A DNA stretch of 64,000 nucleotides from positions 1,063,861 to 1,127,860 of the forward strand of contig SCFE01000026.1 of assembly GCA_004352715.1 (NCBI GenBank), in the 5' to 3' direction. Position 1 is the stretch's first letter; the number at the start of each line of letters is the position of its first letter. The notes under the pieces were generated by a model. That model had not been told where the DNA came from and made no database searches. It saw only the letters and a program-made list of their open reading frames with translations. This document shows, piece by piece, positions 49,927 through 61,331 of this stretch. The DNA comes from Hofstenia miamia (Eukaryota > Xenacoelomorpha > Acoela). The position numbers were made by a program, and so were the translations under genes.

Positions 49927-51252
49927 CTACAAATAATTCCGTTTTACCCTGATTTTTGTTGAATTAACACATATTTAAGGGGTTAGGGACAATAATATTG
50001 CTGAAGAGCCGCAGGCTGGGCCGGGCCGAAAAAATAGTTCATGTGGACTGTGGGCCAGATTGGGAGCTAAAAATAAATTGCAAGGTGAAATGCAGAGCCT
50101 AATTTTTTTAGCTAATATCAAAGGTCAGAATATTTTCAATGATTTCCACATATATTATGTGTTTGATTTGCAGGTTGTATTTAACAAACTATTCCAGGTT
50201 CTTGATTTTATAAGATTTTGTTGTTTTTAAATACGTTTTCAATTTTTCTAATGTTTTGTTCCGGTTTTAGTAACGTACTGATTAATGCATTAAAAGTTGG
50301 GGCCAATCTTTGCAAATTTTGAAAAACTACATGGGCTGCAAGCCAGATCGGGCCTACGCAATCTTTGAGAAAGTACTTGGGCTGTGGCAAAAAAATACAG
50401 CCAGCTTCCACCTTTGTTACTGCAATTCTTCAAATACATTTATAGAATTTATTTATTTTATTACAAAAATATAGGAGAAATATTGTGTACACATAGTTAG
50501 CATCCTACATTTGTGGAACTTTACAATTATGTGAATAGTTTTTGCTGGATAACTCTGCTAAATTCTTTCCAAAATTTTGCCTAATAATATTCCGAATTTT
50601 CAGATAATAGAGTTAAATAATCTAAGATGGAATGTAATTGAATGACTACGCATGTTGCCTTAACTTAACCTTAAACAATCTGGGAACTTAAAATGGCTTT
50701 TTCAGCATCCTGACTACCTATCTGAACACTAAGTACAGGGGAAGTTAGAAAGTTTCTTAAATATATCGTATTTTAAATTGAAAAATACCTAGTTAATATT
50801 TCACATACTTCAAAAACAGAAATAGTTTTACGATCACATTTTCACTATTGTATGGTTAGTCGCAGAGGCCAAGGAACAGGGCTTGCTGCGAGGGCTGGAC
50901 CCCTCCTCCCTCTCCCAATAATTGTGACAGGTGGTACATATTTTTCCATCAAATATTCTTAAGTTTAAGAACATCAGTTAAACAACAAAATTTTCCTGGG
51001 CTCCTTGTTAAGCGATAAATATTTGTAAATAATTTCATCTTCATATGAATAAAAGCAGACATTTAATCTTAACGAAAGACACTGGTTAACCAACCAGAGC
51101 AATTAACTGGTCGTATTTGAAATGCAATCAGAAGTTTATTTAATTAGGTTTGCGAACATATTAAAATAAATGCACTTTTTCTGAACAACCATATAACACT
51201 TGACATCTGATCATTGTACTGACGGAAGACGCCACTTACTTCGTGAAAGTTT
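49927..51252. other. no recognised gene; GGGCCGGGCC-type patches
   Basis: At 50003-50060 (GAGCCGCAGGCTGGGCCGGG) and 50330-50405 (GGGCTGCAAGCCAGATCGGG) there are GC-rich patches like the subterminal zones of hAT elements, but I could not define ends. The downstream part up to 51252 is the 3' flank of the minus-strand gene. Confidence 0.35.
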
Positions 51253-53079
51253 TCAAAGAAGTTGATTAATTACGACGTACATTTTTTGATCCAAGATGCA
51301 AATTAAATCCTCAAAGTTATCTAGGTTGATGTCGATGACGTATAATTTCGCTCTACTGTTATCACATATGTAATCCTTTTTGCTATAAGGAATGTAACAT
51401 TCGTCTCTTGTACTCATTCGACAAAATCCGAAGTTATTATTTACATTTTTAGTACATAGCACGTCGTCCTCAGAATCACTGTCAAACCTTCCTTTGAGAA
51501 GAGTCGGTAGACTGGTTCCTTGCAAACAACCTTGGAATTGTACACCTTCAACAAGTGAAGCATGAGTATAGATCCCTTCTAAAGTACGAACAAACTTGTA
51601 TAACTTCAAGTTATATGATTTACAAAAAATTGATCCATCATGAAAAAATAATTCTAGACAGGTTTCCACGAACGTATCGGAATTATAAAAGTTTAGGAAA
51701 AAGGTATGCTTTTCTAATAGATTGCCATCCTGACAAGCCCCATCGCTAAGAGGCATTCGCAAAAGGATGTTTGTTGTTTCTAGCTCTGTATCGTAGCAAT
51801 GCTGAGCGGTTTCACTAATATTTTCGCATGTGATATTCCCTACAGTCCCATAAACAAACAGAAATGGGACTTTATCACAATTTTCAACGAGAATATCCTT
51901 GAAAATTTCAACAGCCAGCCGTTGGATTTCAACTGGCGATTCAAATCTTATGATTTCCGTCAAATTTCCCACCGAAATAATTGAGATAGACTTTGGTTCA
52001 ACGCACACAATTATAGTAGACAGTAGTCGGGCATTGTAAACGCAGTTTGGAGTTCCATCAAAATAATAATCACGTGACATATCCAGAAAGTTTATATTAT
52101 TGTCCAATATTCCAGGAAATAGTACCAATTTTCGTAATGAATTTTTGAAACAAACAGCATCTAGTTTGGATCTAAACACTCCAAAGACATAGAATCTGCA
52201 TTCTGGTAAATCATAAATGGAATAATCCTGTGAGCTATTGAAAAGAACCCTGAATTTAATGTATAAATAGGGTATTGGATAATCAAGTGTGTCAACAACT
52301 TTTCCTCTCTGATTCCCATGCATGCATGTATATCTCTTTGCAATATTGAAGGCAAAAAATCCACTTGCTTGGTTAGGTATTTTACTGCTAATTATGTTAA
52401 CTCCTGGTGTAACCTTGCGATATTGCAATGAATTAGGTCTGTCTACGAATACTGCATATTCTTCTTGCTTGGAATTGAGTAAGGAAGCGAATTTCACATA
52501 CATTGTTTTGTTAGAGATCCAAATGCTGGAAATGGATCCAAAGTCAAAGTTATTTGGAAAGCATGCTGTGTATGTGACTGTTTCATTTAACACATAGTGA
52601 TAGCCGATAACCCCTAGTTTTTCATTCACTTGATTCATTTTACACTCCTTTCCAATTATACCCAGTCGAGGATCCAAAGCAAAATCGAAAAAACAGCTTA
52701 TCAATTTGTCTTTGCTATTAAATAGAGTCAGCATTACGTCAGATTTGATAGGTAATATAAATACGACAATGCCGCTGTATTTTCCCAAACCTTTAATGTC
52801 GAGAATATCAAATTTTGCTTGAACTAAAGTATATGTGTAGTTGTTTACATGTTGGAGTAAGCTTATTTTATACAGCACTTCAAAATGGGCCTCGTTTTTA
52901 CATGTGAAAAAGGGACTTTCTGTAATCCAATCTTTGTTGATGTGTTGCCTATAAAAGCAGTCAATTAAACTTCGTATTGAATAAACAACAGTTTTTCTTG
53001 CAATATATCTTCGTATAGAAATCGCTCCTTCACAGAAAAATGGTAGAAGTAAACAGATATAAACACTTTTGGTCATCAT
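51253..53079 (-). CDS. orphan secreted glycoprotein with C-terminal calcium-loop motifs
   Basis: 608 codons in one exon, start MMTKSVYICLLLPFFCEGAI (cleavable signal peptide: short basic N-end, hydrophobic LLLPFF core, small residues before the cut). No transmembrane segment near the C terminus, so probably secreted. At least seven N-X-S/T sequons (NYT, NET, NKT, NSS, NLT, NIT, NIS) and many cysteines fit a disulphide-bonded extracellular protein. Near the C terminus FDSDSEDDVLC (about 532-542) and DINLDNFEDLIC (about 583-594) match the DxDxDG-like calcium loop of FG-GAP/VCBS repeats, D-x-[ND]-x-D/E-x3-D-[LV]-[LI]-C. The rest has no family I recognise. An uninterrupted frame of this length in AT-rich DNA, with no TE motif, argues for a real gene. 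The upstream neighbour is a small ORF at 53784-54062 on the same strand. Confidence 0.85.
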   Translation of the reverse strand: MMTKSVYICLLLPFFCEGAISIRRYIARKTVVYSIRSLIDCFYRQHINKDWITESPFFTCKNEAHFEVLYKISLLQHVNNYTYTLVQAKFDILDIKGLGKYSGIVVFILPIKSDVMLTLFNSKDKLISCFFDFALDPRLGIIGKECKMNQVNEKLGVIGYHYVLNETVTYTACFPNNFDFGSISSIWISNKTMYVKFASLLNSKQEEYAVFVDRPNSLQYRKVTPGVNIISSKIPNQASGFFAFNIAKRYTCMHGNQRGKVVDTLDYPIPYLYIKFRVLFNSSQDYSIYDLPECRFYVFGVFRSKLDAVCFKNSLRKLVLFPGILDNNINFLDMSRDYYFDGTPNCVYNARLLSTIIVCVEPKSISIISVGNLTEIIRFESPVEIQRLAVEIFKDILVENCDKVPFLFVYGTVGNITCENISETAQHCYDTELETTNILLRMPLSDGACQDGNLLEKHTFFLNFYNSDTFVETCLELFFHDGSIFCKSYNLKLYKFVRTLEGIYTHASLVEGVQFQGCLQGTSLPTLLKGRFDSDSEDDVLCTKNVNNNFGFCRMSTRDECYIPYSKKDYICDNSRAKLYVIDINLDNFEDLICILDQKMYVVINQLL

Positions 53080-53420
53080 ATTTCACATTATATTAGTTAG
53101 CAACTTTCCTGAACTTCTCATTAAAGTAGCCAATCGTTGGCTTCATGTAGTATTTAGTCAATTTTTTATCCAATCATTCTTGATTTCCAATAATACATTT
53201 AAAGTCAAATTCAATTTGTAGAAATCCCACTACACAGCTGGTTTTTGGATAATTTTTTTTATTGCATTGAGATTTCAATAAAAGTATAAGGCATAACATC
53301 GATTTAAAAACATGTCACACTAAAAGAGCTACCGTGACGGAGGACCTGGAGGGCAATGCCTTCTAAATTTTTAAAACAAAAATTCAAATTTTAAATAAAT
53401 TCTTTTATTTCATATACAAT

Positions 53421-53602
53421 CAGACTTCTCAATGAGCCTAGCTTCTAACGAGCTAAGCTTGATCACTGCATTGTATATACAACGAGACCAAAGTAAATTT
53501 ACAGTTGTGCTTTTTAATTTGATTATGCAGATTTTTCTTATTTTTTCATTCAATATACCTTCCTTATAATCATATTTTAGAAATGTTTATTAAATAATAG
53601 AA
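53421..53602 (+). mobile_element. hAT-type MITE family A (copy 9), truncated
   Basis: Left end CAGACTTCTCAATGAGCCTA (diverged) and the conserved core up to TTATTAAATAATAG; the right half is missing. It lies 340 bp upstream of the orphan secreted-protein gene. Confidence 0.8.
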
Positions 53603-53783
53603 AACAAAGATAGCCAGCACACCCATCCTATAAAAAGCAATATTTGTAAGTTCCGTTAATTTAATACAACCAATCCTATTAATTTGAAGATTTAACAATA
53701 TTTCTTTTCCTTTACCCTATAATAATTGCATTTAAGTATATTCAATATTGCAGTTTTATTATGATGCAGTACTTCTAAATTTT

Positions 53784-54062
53784 TCACTTGTATTCTGAAC
53801 CAGGTAAAGTCAGAATTTTCTGAGCTATAGGGCGTTGGTATGGTACTAGAAAATCCATACATTCCTCCATTGGAATCAAAGGATCGTCTACCTCAAGTTT
53901 GCAGTTTTGTGTTCCTGCGAGAATCCCATCTATCTTTGGTGCAATTAGCATGCAGATGCTCCCTGAGTGAATATTGGCTGCATATGCAAGAAGGGTGTTT
54001 GTGTGCCTTTCATCACTTGTATATATTGTGAACACTTCTTGAGAATTTACACATCCAAACAC
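53784..54062 (-). CDS. small ORF, unknown, possible broken or partial gene
   Basis: About 92 codons reading FGCVNSQEVFTIYTSDERHT, then LLAYAANIHSGSICMLIAP and ECMDFLVPYQRPIAQK before a stop. It looks protein-like and cysteine-containing, but has no in-frame ATG: the nearest ATGs (54080-54074 region, MPMVFF...) are one frame off across a run of nine T, so either a homopolymer indel in the assembly separates a signal-peptide-like start from the body, or this is an internal exon. No homology recognised. Confidence 0.35.
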   Translation of the reverse strand: MFGCVNSQEVFTIYTSDERHTNTLLAYAANIHSGSICMLIAPKIDGILAGTQNCKLEVDDPLIPMEECMDFLVPYQRPIAQKILTLPGSEYK

Positions 54063-54450
54063 AAAAAAAAACCATAGGCATTTCCGCTGTCAATCGTTTG
54101 TCTATTGATCTTGTTTTTTGTAAACCCTCGATTGTAGTGGACTGGTTTGCTGCATCTGGTTGAGTGCAAAAAGACGCCTTTTATACAATATCGTCGCTTA
54201 GCAATGTTTTCTTCAATATCAGACAAAGGGCACTCCTTAAACTTTTTTTTTCACATAGTCCCTTTGAAAGACGAGAGCTTAGAAATATTGAGGTAACGCA
54301 TCACTAAAATGATATGTTTATTATTTAAATAAATTATTGATTCTGCTACTATTATAATATTACAGTATGTCTCAACTTCATGTCATAAGTATGCAATTAC
54401 ACGTTTTTCTTTAATACGTTAAAATAATTTATGTCAAAAATCAGTCTCTT
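54063..54450. other. no recognised feature
   Basis: AT-rich spacer left of the TAG microsatellite. Confidence 0.4.
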
Positions 54451-54452
54451 GC

Positions 54453-54456
<4 letters not shown>

Positions 54457-54528
<72 letters not shown>

Positions 54529-54549
54529 TAGTAGTAGTATTAGTAGTAG
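54457..54549. repeat. (TAG)n microsatellite at gap edge
   Basis: TAG repeats with TAT interruptions run into a gap of exactly 1000 N (54550-55549). A similar TAG tract follows the LINE at 61078, so this may be a LINE 3' tail or an independent microsatellite. Confidence 0.9.
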
Positions 54550-55549
54550 NNNNNNNNNNNNNNNNNNNNNNNNNNNNNNNNNNNNNNNNNNNNNNNNNNN
54601 NNNNNNNNNNNNNNNNNNNNNNNNNNNNNNNNNNNNNNNNNNNNNNNNNNNNNNNNNNNNNNNNNNNNNNNNNNNNNNNNNNNNNNNNNNNNNNNNNNNN
54701 NNNNNNNNNNNNNNNNNNNNNNNNNNNNNNNNNNNNNNNNNNNNNNNNNNNNNNNNNNNNNNNNNNNNNNNNNNNNNNNNNNNNNNNNNNNNNNNNNNNN
54801 NNNNNNNNNNNNNNNNNNNNNNNNNNNNNNNNNNNNNNNNNNNNNNNNNNNNNNNNNNNNNNNNNNNNNNNNNNNNNNNNNNNNNNNNNNNNNNNNNNNN
54901 NNNNNNNNNNNNNNNNNNNNNNNNNNNNNNNNNNNNNNNNNNNNNNNNNNNNNNNNNNNNNNNNNNNNNNNNNNNNNNNNNNNNNNNNNNNNNNNNNNNN
55001 NNNNNNNNNNNNNNNNNNNNNNNNNNNNNNNNNNNNNNNNNNNNNNNNNNNNNNNNNNNNNNNNNNNNNNNNNNNNNNNNNNNNNNNNNNNNNNNNNNNN
55101 NNNNNNNNNNNNNNNNNNNNNNNNNNNNNNNNNNNNNNNNNNNNNNNNNNNNNNNNNNNNNNNNNNNNNNNNNNNNNNNNNNNNNNNNNNNNNNNNNNNN
55201 NNNNNNNNNNNNNNNNNNNNNNNNNNNNNNNNNNNNNNNNNNNNNNNNNNNNNNNNNNNNNNNNNNNNNNNNNNNNNNNNNNNNNNNNNNNNNNNNNNNN
55301 NNNNNNNNNNNNNNNNNNNNNNNNNNNNNNNNNNNNNNNNNNNNNNNNNNNNNNNNNNNNNNNNNNNNNNNNNNNNNNNNNNNNNNNNNNNNNNNNNNNN
55401 NNNNNNNNNNNNNNNNNNNNNNNNNNNNNNNNNNNNNNNNNNNNNNNNNNNNNNNNNNNNNNNNNNNNNNNNNNNNNNNNNNNNNNNNNNNNNNNNNNNN
55501 NNNNNNNNNNNNNNNNNNNNNNNNNNNNNNNNNNNNNNNNNNNNNNNNN
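54550..55549. other. assembly gap, exactly 1000 N
   Basis: Round length suggests a placeholder. It separates the TAG tract from the LINE ORF1 remnant. Confidence 0.95.
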
Positions 55550-56110
55550 GAAGGACGTCATCAAATTGTAGAGAGGACGAACGAAGGTGATCAGCAACAT
55601 CAGAAACAGGAACAGAATTAGCAAAACGGCCGATATCGATGTGAGCTTTACGAAGAGGACAAGGAAGAGAACTAATCGGAACAACAGGCAGATTACAGGA
55701 AGAATTAGTGCCAAGGACGTGACGAGGGCGATGATTGCGGTGAGTAGGCAGTGAAACAGACTGTTCAGGGGCAGGTGACAGCACAGGAGAGGGAGCAGCT
55801 GCAGGAGCAGAACGTGGGGCAGGATGATTAGGACGATTCGTAGTGGTACGAGACGCAGAAGCACTGTAAGAGAGCATTGGAGAATGCATGGACGAAACAT
55901 TGGAGGTGAGCTTAGCAAGAGAGTCTGAAAGAGATTACAAGACCACATTGGAAGGCTGACGTTGGAAGACTGGTGTGAACGTGAAAGGGAGGTGACAGCT
56001 TGGCGAAGGAGAGAGATGTTGGCATCCTTCTTTAAAGCACCAACCACCGTAGCAAATTGGGCGTCTGGCAGATTCTGCAAATCATCAAGCGAAAGATTAG
56101 CTGCAGGCAT
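55550..56110 (-). pseudogene. LINE ORF1 (5' part), frameshifted
   Basis: Starts ATG at 56110: MPAANLSLDDLQNLPDAQFA, then TVVGALKKDANISLLRQAVT and SLSRSHQ; the coding frame then shifts near 55920-55960 and continues DSLAKLTSNVSSMHSPML, a Pro/Ala/Ser-rich linker (PRSAPAAAPSPVLSPAPEQ) and AHIDIGRFANSVPVSDVADH-LRSSSLQFDDVL, which resembles the nucleic-acid-binding segment of CR1-like ORF1 proteins. GC content is visibly higher than the neighbourhood, suggesting a recent arrival. Its continuation falls in the 1000-N gap. Confidence 0.6.
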
Positions 56111-56181
56111 GGCTGAAATCTAATTAAACTGTATAATAAACATTTGCAAATTGGTGAAATCCCATTTAGAAGAAAATTTTC

Positions 56182-56340
56182 AGCAATGGAGTATCACAGG
56201 GTTCCCTACTGAGCCTATTGATTTGCTGGGTATATTCATTAGTTATTGATCTATCTATTTCACATTCAAGAATCTATTCAAATGCAGATGATAGAAAGCT
56301 ACTTGGTACAATATATTACGATGTGCAATCAGATTATTTT
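56182..56340 (+). pseudogene. LINE reverse transcriptase fragment
   Basis: Open stretch SNGVSQGSLLSLLICWVYSL, then HSRIYSNADDRKLLGT, the degraded GVPQGS and YADD boxes (here NADD). It lies on the strand opposite to the ORF1 fragment, so belongs to another insertion. A 73-codon frame at 56498-56719 may be the thumb/C-terminal remainder. Confidence 0.65.
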
Positions 56341-56497
56341 TAGGAGGCAAGCAAGCAATTGATAAATATTTATATCCGATTCAGAATTAAGTCTTAATTT
56401 GAATGTTCGTAAGCATCTGTTTGTTGGAAACCGTCTAAAACCGACAAGGCATTTCACCTTGATTTAACCTACAAAAAAGATTATTAATCTTAAACTG

Positions 56498-56719
56498 TTG
56501 CCTCTAATACTATACATGGAGATTCAAAGTCTAATCTCCTTATTTAAATTGATACACGGCCGTTTTGAAGTGGACTGCAACGAAAAAATCTGTATATATG
56601 GTGAACTACATATTTTATATGCAAAGAACAAAGAAATATACAAGCCTGACAATAACTTTTGGATTCGTAGATTCATTGTAAATGCGTTAAAAAGAAATAG
56701 ACCTACTTTGCCTAATTAG
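56498..56719 (+). pseudogene. probable C-terminal LINE remnant
   Basis: MPLILYMEIQSLISLFKLIH, then GRFEVDCNEKICIYG and NNFWIRRFIVNALKRNRPTL: the pattern (L....I..LFKLIHG...V......I) resembles the segment after RT in many LINEs (LF..L.G). It follows the RT fragment on the same strand; weak support. Confidence 0.35.
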
Positions 56720-56775
56720 ATTTTTCGAAGTGTACATTATCGATAGCTGATCAATATGATGATGTAAATGCTAAA

Positions 56776-57116
56776 CAGATTTGTCAGAGCCGAGCTTCTA
56801 ACGAGCTGAGCCAAGCCGAGTTGGAGCACAAAATTGGATATACAACGAGCCCAAAACAAGGTCTTTATTAAACTAAGCAAATTTATAGTTCTGCTTTTTA
56901 ATTTGTTTTTTATTATTATTATTGTTTTTTTATTTTTTCACTTAATAAACCGTTTTCTGTAATCATATTTTAAAATGTTTATTAAATAATAGGAAGAGCT
57001 TTGTAAAAAATTCTGAGAGCGCAATAAAATCGAGCTAAAACGAACCTCATTGAGTGGTTCTATGCGGCGAGCCGAAAATACCCAAAAGTAAAAATTTCGG
57101 CTTGTTAACATGTCTG
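56776..57116 (+). mobile_element. hAT-type MITE family A (copy 10), complete
   Basis: 341 bp with diverged ends (CAGATTTGTCAGAGCCGAGC...AACATGTCTG) but perfect 8-bp duplication ATGCTAAA (56768-56775, 57117-57124). Confidence 0.88.
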
Positions 57117-58054
57117 ATGCTAAAGCTGTCGAAATCATAAGAAGACCTTAAATAAACTTGTATATTATCTTTATATGTTCTTTGTTTGTTATTTTGAGCG
57201 GATGCCCTTCAGTTTCATAATGTAAATCCATAATATTAAATAATAAAAATTGTCACTGATCTTGTAAAAATAAACAAAGATGGCCGGCTTAAAAAATTGA
57301 GTCAATTTCCATCTCCGTTATAAACCAATATTTAAATTTCAAAATTTAGACAAAATAATAAATTTGGAAATAATTTGATTAATTTAAATGCAAAACAATA
57401 ATTGGAATGTAAAAGCATTAAAATATTGAACGTCAAATTTCAATTGCATTAAACATTGTAAAACACATCCTAGATAATATAAAATTAATTAGAATAGCTT
57501 GTACCTCGATTTGCCTTCAACTTTAAAGAAGAATGAATTTTTCAATATATATCAGACGCTCAGTAACAATTTTTAAAAACATTGTAATTTGATAGCATAA
57601 ACAAAAAAATAATTCAACGTAGGTATGAAATTAAAAGCTTGCACAGAGATACTAAAGTCTAAAAGATCAGCTGCCAAATCAGCATTGTATCTAACATTTG
57701 CATTCGCAATTAAAACGCATTTAATAGATTGTAATTTCAATAGTAATAAAGCTATAACATGAACAGAATTACAATTACTCTAAACCATGCTCGATCAGAA
57801 TTTCATAAAAATAAAGTTTTACAAACATAAGCAACCATTAAAAAATTACCTTGAAATCAGAAAGTGATTTGAAATAGTATCCAAAGGCATCTGACAAAGT
57901 AAATGTATAAAAATAATCTTCAGTTAATGAAGTTGAAACACGTTGAAATAAATTGTTTTTCACTTGACAAAGAAGAAATCATACTTATAGTATATAGCAA
58001 TACTAGACTTTTTTTGTAAAAATTCAATATCACTCATGCTATTATGAATTCTAG

Positions 58055-58093
<39 letters not shown>

Positions 58094-58807
58094 GACCACA
58101 GGGGAAAAACCAGTGATGTCACATTTTTGGTATTTTGGAGTTATGCTTGCCTACATATAGTATTTGAACTGTAGATTTATGTAAAAGCTGAATAAAATGG
58201 AAAAACCTGTGATATGTCTAGTGAAATTTAGCCTTTGAAATATTTATATACTGTGGAAAAATAAGTGATGTCCAAACTGTTCAATGGAAAAATAGGCAAT
58301 GTCCCATTAGACGAAATTTTTATTTTCAAAATTCGCTATATTGCGTCGTAAAATATTGAATTAGTATGTAAAAATCAAAGGGAAATGTGGTATTTTTGCA
58401 AAGTAGAGAACCAGACATTTTTTGACAACTTAAAGACATGTGATGTTTTGGTGGAGGAAGAATTTTAGGTTTAAAGTGACACTGAATCTTGTTAATCTGC
58501 GTTATATACACTATACTACATTATATGTGGCATTTTTTGTTAGAAAAATAAACAAAAATATTTATAATAATCAGCCTTATTACTATTCAATGGAATAACA
58601 GGTGATGTCCAAATCTGATATATGAGCAGTTTACCATGCACTCACTAACCCATGCTGCATAAATTTTATAACTTCCACTGCTGAAAGATCTGTAAGATGT
58701 ATTAGTACATGGGGAAAATTTTTTGTTAAAATTGATGGTAATTGAGGCTAGCTGTGAGGTCGCAAATCTTAAAAATTGAATTTCTCCATTTAGAATATGT
58801 GTGACAT
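57117..58807. other. no gene recognised; TA tract and a dispersed repeat
   Basis: (TA)n at 58056-58090. From 58092 a repeat with recurring GTGATGTC/GGCAATGTCC segments (58105, 58267, 58300, 58432, 58606) runs into the gap; its first 50 bp resemble 4969-5030. Ends unknown. Confidence 0.4.
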
Positions 58808-59807
58808 NNNNNNNNNNNNNNNNNNNNNNNNNNNNNNNNNNNNNNNNNNNNNNNNNNNNNNNNNNNNNNNNNNNNNNNNNNNNNNNNNNNNNNNNNNNNN
58901 NNNNNNNNNNNNNNNNNNNNNNNNNNNNNNNNNNNNNNNNNNNNNNNNNNNNNNNNNNNNNNNNNNNNNNNNNNNNNNNNNNNNNNNNNNNNNNNNNNNN
59001 NNNNNNNNNNNNNNNNNNNNNNNNNNNNNNNNNNNNNNNNNNNNNNNNNNNNNNNNNNNNNNNNNNNNNNNNNNNNNNNNNNNNNNNNNNNNNNNNNNNN
59101 NNNNNNNNNNNNNNNNNNNNNNNNNNNNNNNNNNNNNNNNNNNNNNNNNNNNNNNNNNNNNNNNNNNNNNNNNNNNNNNNNNNNNNNNNNNNNNNNNNNN
59201 NNNNNNNNNNNNNNNNNNNNNNNNNNNNNNNNNNNNNNNNNNNNNNNNNNNNNNNNNNNNNNNNNNNNNNNNNNNNNNNNNNNNNNNNNNNNNNNNNNNN
59301 NNNNNNNNNNNNNNNNNNNNNNNNNNNNNNNNNNNNNNNNNNNNNNNNNNNNNNNNNNNNNNNNNNNNNNNNNNNNNNNNNNNNNNNNNNNNNNNNNNNN
59401 NNNNNNNNNNNNNNNNNNNNNNNNNNNNNNNNNNNNNNNNNNNNNNNNNNNNNNNNNNNNNNNNNNNNNNNNNNNNNNNNNNNNNNNNNNNNNNNNNNNN
59501 NNNNNNNNNNNNNNNNNNNNNNNNNNNNNNNNNNNNNNNNNNNNNNNNNNNNNNNNNNNNNNNNNNNNNNNNNNNNNNNNNNNNNNNNNNNNNNNNNNNN
59601 NNNNNNNNNNNNNNNNNNNNNNNNNNNNNNNNNNNNNNNNNNNNNNNNNNNNNNNNNNNNNNNNNNNNNNNNNNNNNNNNNNNNNNNNNNNNNNNNNNNN
59701 NNNNNNNNNNNNNNNNNNNNNNNNNNNNNNNNNNNNNNNNNNNNNNNNNNNNNNNNNNNNNNNNNNNNNNNNNNNNNNNNNNNNNNNNNNNNNNNNNNNN
59801 NNNNNNN
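58808..59807. other. assembly gap, exactly 1000 N
   Basis: Placeholder-like gap. It removes the 5' part of the LINE whose RT begins right after it. Confidence 0.95.
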
Positions 59808-60965
59808 TGTAACCATCAATTTGGTTTTACTAGGAAAGCAGCAGCAGCAGCAGCATTATTATATGCAGTCGAAGAATGGAGGAAACATCTAAATAACGCT
59901 GAATCTGTAGCAGTAGTCTTTGCTGATCTCTCTAAGGCATTTGACAGCATGTCACATACGATACTTTTAAGAAAATTAACCAAATATGGATTTAGCAGTG
60001 ATGCCTTAAATTTAGTTAATTCATTTCTAACTAATAGATACCAAGCGGTCAAGCTTGGTGACACTCAATCAACCTATGAGAAAGTTTTCAGAGGAGTTCC
60101 GCAGGGTTCAATTTTAGGGCCTCTTTTCTTTAATATATATGTGAATGATATCGCCAATTGTTTGACGCACTGTAAAATTATCCAATATGCAGATGACACC
60201 TGTCTGTATGTCAGCACTAATAACGCAGTTACTAGCACACGTCTACTTACACATGACTTCAGTAATCTAAAAAATTGGTTCGATTAAAATGAGCTTCAAT
60301 TGAATACTCACAAATCCCAATTTATGATTTTGCGTACTTCGCAAAAAATTGATATTTCAAACAAATTTGTTTTAAAATCTAGTGAGTTTACTTTGCAGAA
60401 TTCAAACAAGGCAACTTACCTTGGCGTAAAATTTACTGATAACCTTGATTTTACTGATTTTCTTAATGATAAGGTTCGTAAGCTTGCTAGGCTTAACTCA
60501 ACCATAACTGCTACCAGAAATTTATTTCCAAAAACATTCTTCATCAATTACTATCGTGCACATTTATACGGAATAATAAGTTACGGATCACAACTTACTT
60601 TAGGGAAATACATTACTAAGTGGAGCAAAATTGATAAATTGTCAAATTGGGCTATAGAAAAAATTGCCAAGGTTCCCAGGTTTACGCACGTAACAAAATT
60701 CTATAAAGACTTTGAAATTATGAGACCTACAAGATATCTCTTGTACATCTCACTTATTTACTTTATTAACATACTTTCAGGGAAAAATTCTATATTTTCA
60801 AATGACATAAGTTTCCACTTAAAATTCAACTCAAGATTGAAAACATTTCATAAGATCAATAGAATTAAAAACAGCTTCGCTGCTAATTCATTCTTTGTGA
60901 AAGCAGCGGAGATCTTTAATGAATTGCCCTTGCATTTGAGATCATCTTCAATGAAAGTGGAATAA
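59808..60965 (+). pseudogene. LINE ORF2 reverse transcriptase (5' missing)
   Basis: RT fingers and palm are clear: CNHQFGFTRKAAAAAALLYA (family QFGFR..HST), AVVFADLSKAFDSMSHTILL (catalytic Asp), FRGVPQGSILGPLFFNIYVND, and IQYADDTCLY (catalytic YADD). A TAA at 60285-60287 interrupts the frame (NWFD-stop-NELQLNTHKSQ) and the same frame then runs on with ATYLGVKFTDNLDF and the C-terminal AEIFNELPLHLRSSS, ending at TAA 60963-60965; after that codon the frame still reads RKVIPPTLKYLSW-stop, the usual end of such proteins. Apart from the two TAA codons the element looks young. The alanine run AAAAAA is encoded by a GCA repeat. CR1/jockey-like; clade not settled. Endonuclease and ORF1 would be in the gap. 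Confidence 0.85.
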
Positions 60966-61074
60966 CGAAAAGTTATTCCTCCAACTTTAAAGTACCTTAG
61001 CTGGTAAACATATTGTGTTTATTGATATCAGTACTGCATTTGTAGTTTATAGTTAATGGTTAATAAATCATTTT

Positions 61075-61077
<3 letters not shown>

Positions 61078-61115
<38 letters not shown>
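61078..61115 (+). repeat. (TAG)n tract, probable LINE 3' tail
   Basis: About 12 TAG units 110 bp after the LINE ORF2 end. CR1-like elements end in short microsatellites instead of poly(A), so this may mark the true 3' end. Confidence 0.75.
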
Positions 61116-61331
61116 TTAAGCAGTGTATACAAAATGCTCTAATATACAAAAAATAATAATCAGATTACACTATAAATATTACAGGAATATTTAATAAAAA
61201 TTCACACGTAAAAGCCTACAAATCTTGCAAAAACATACCAAAAAATAACTACATTTATTATTTACCTCATATTCTTTTATGAAGTAATTCCAGAAGATTT
61301 CTTTCAGTTTCTCTTTACTATTTTTGGATTA

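Noticed and set aside
54431-56110. Frames of 396-558 codons across the 1000-N gap
   Set aside because: Mostly unknown bases plus TAG-repeat poly-Ser/Thr; only the LINE ORF1 segment right of 55550 is supported.
58587-60287. Frames of 360-496 codons across the second 1000-N gap
   Set aside because: Only the RT segment from 59808 is real sequence with homology.
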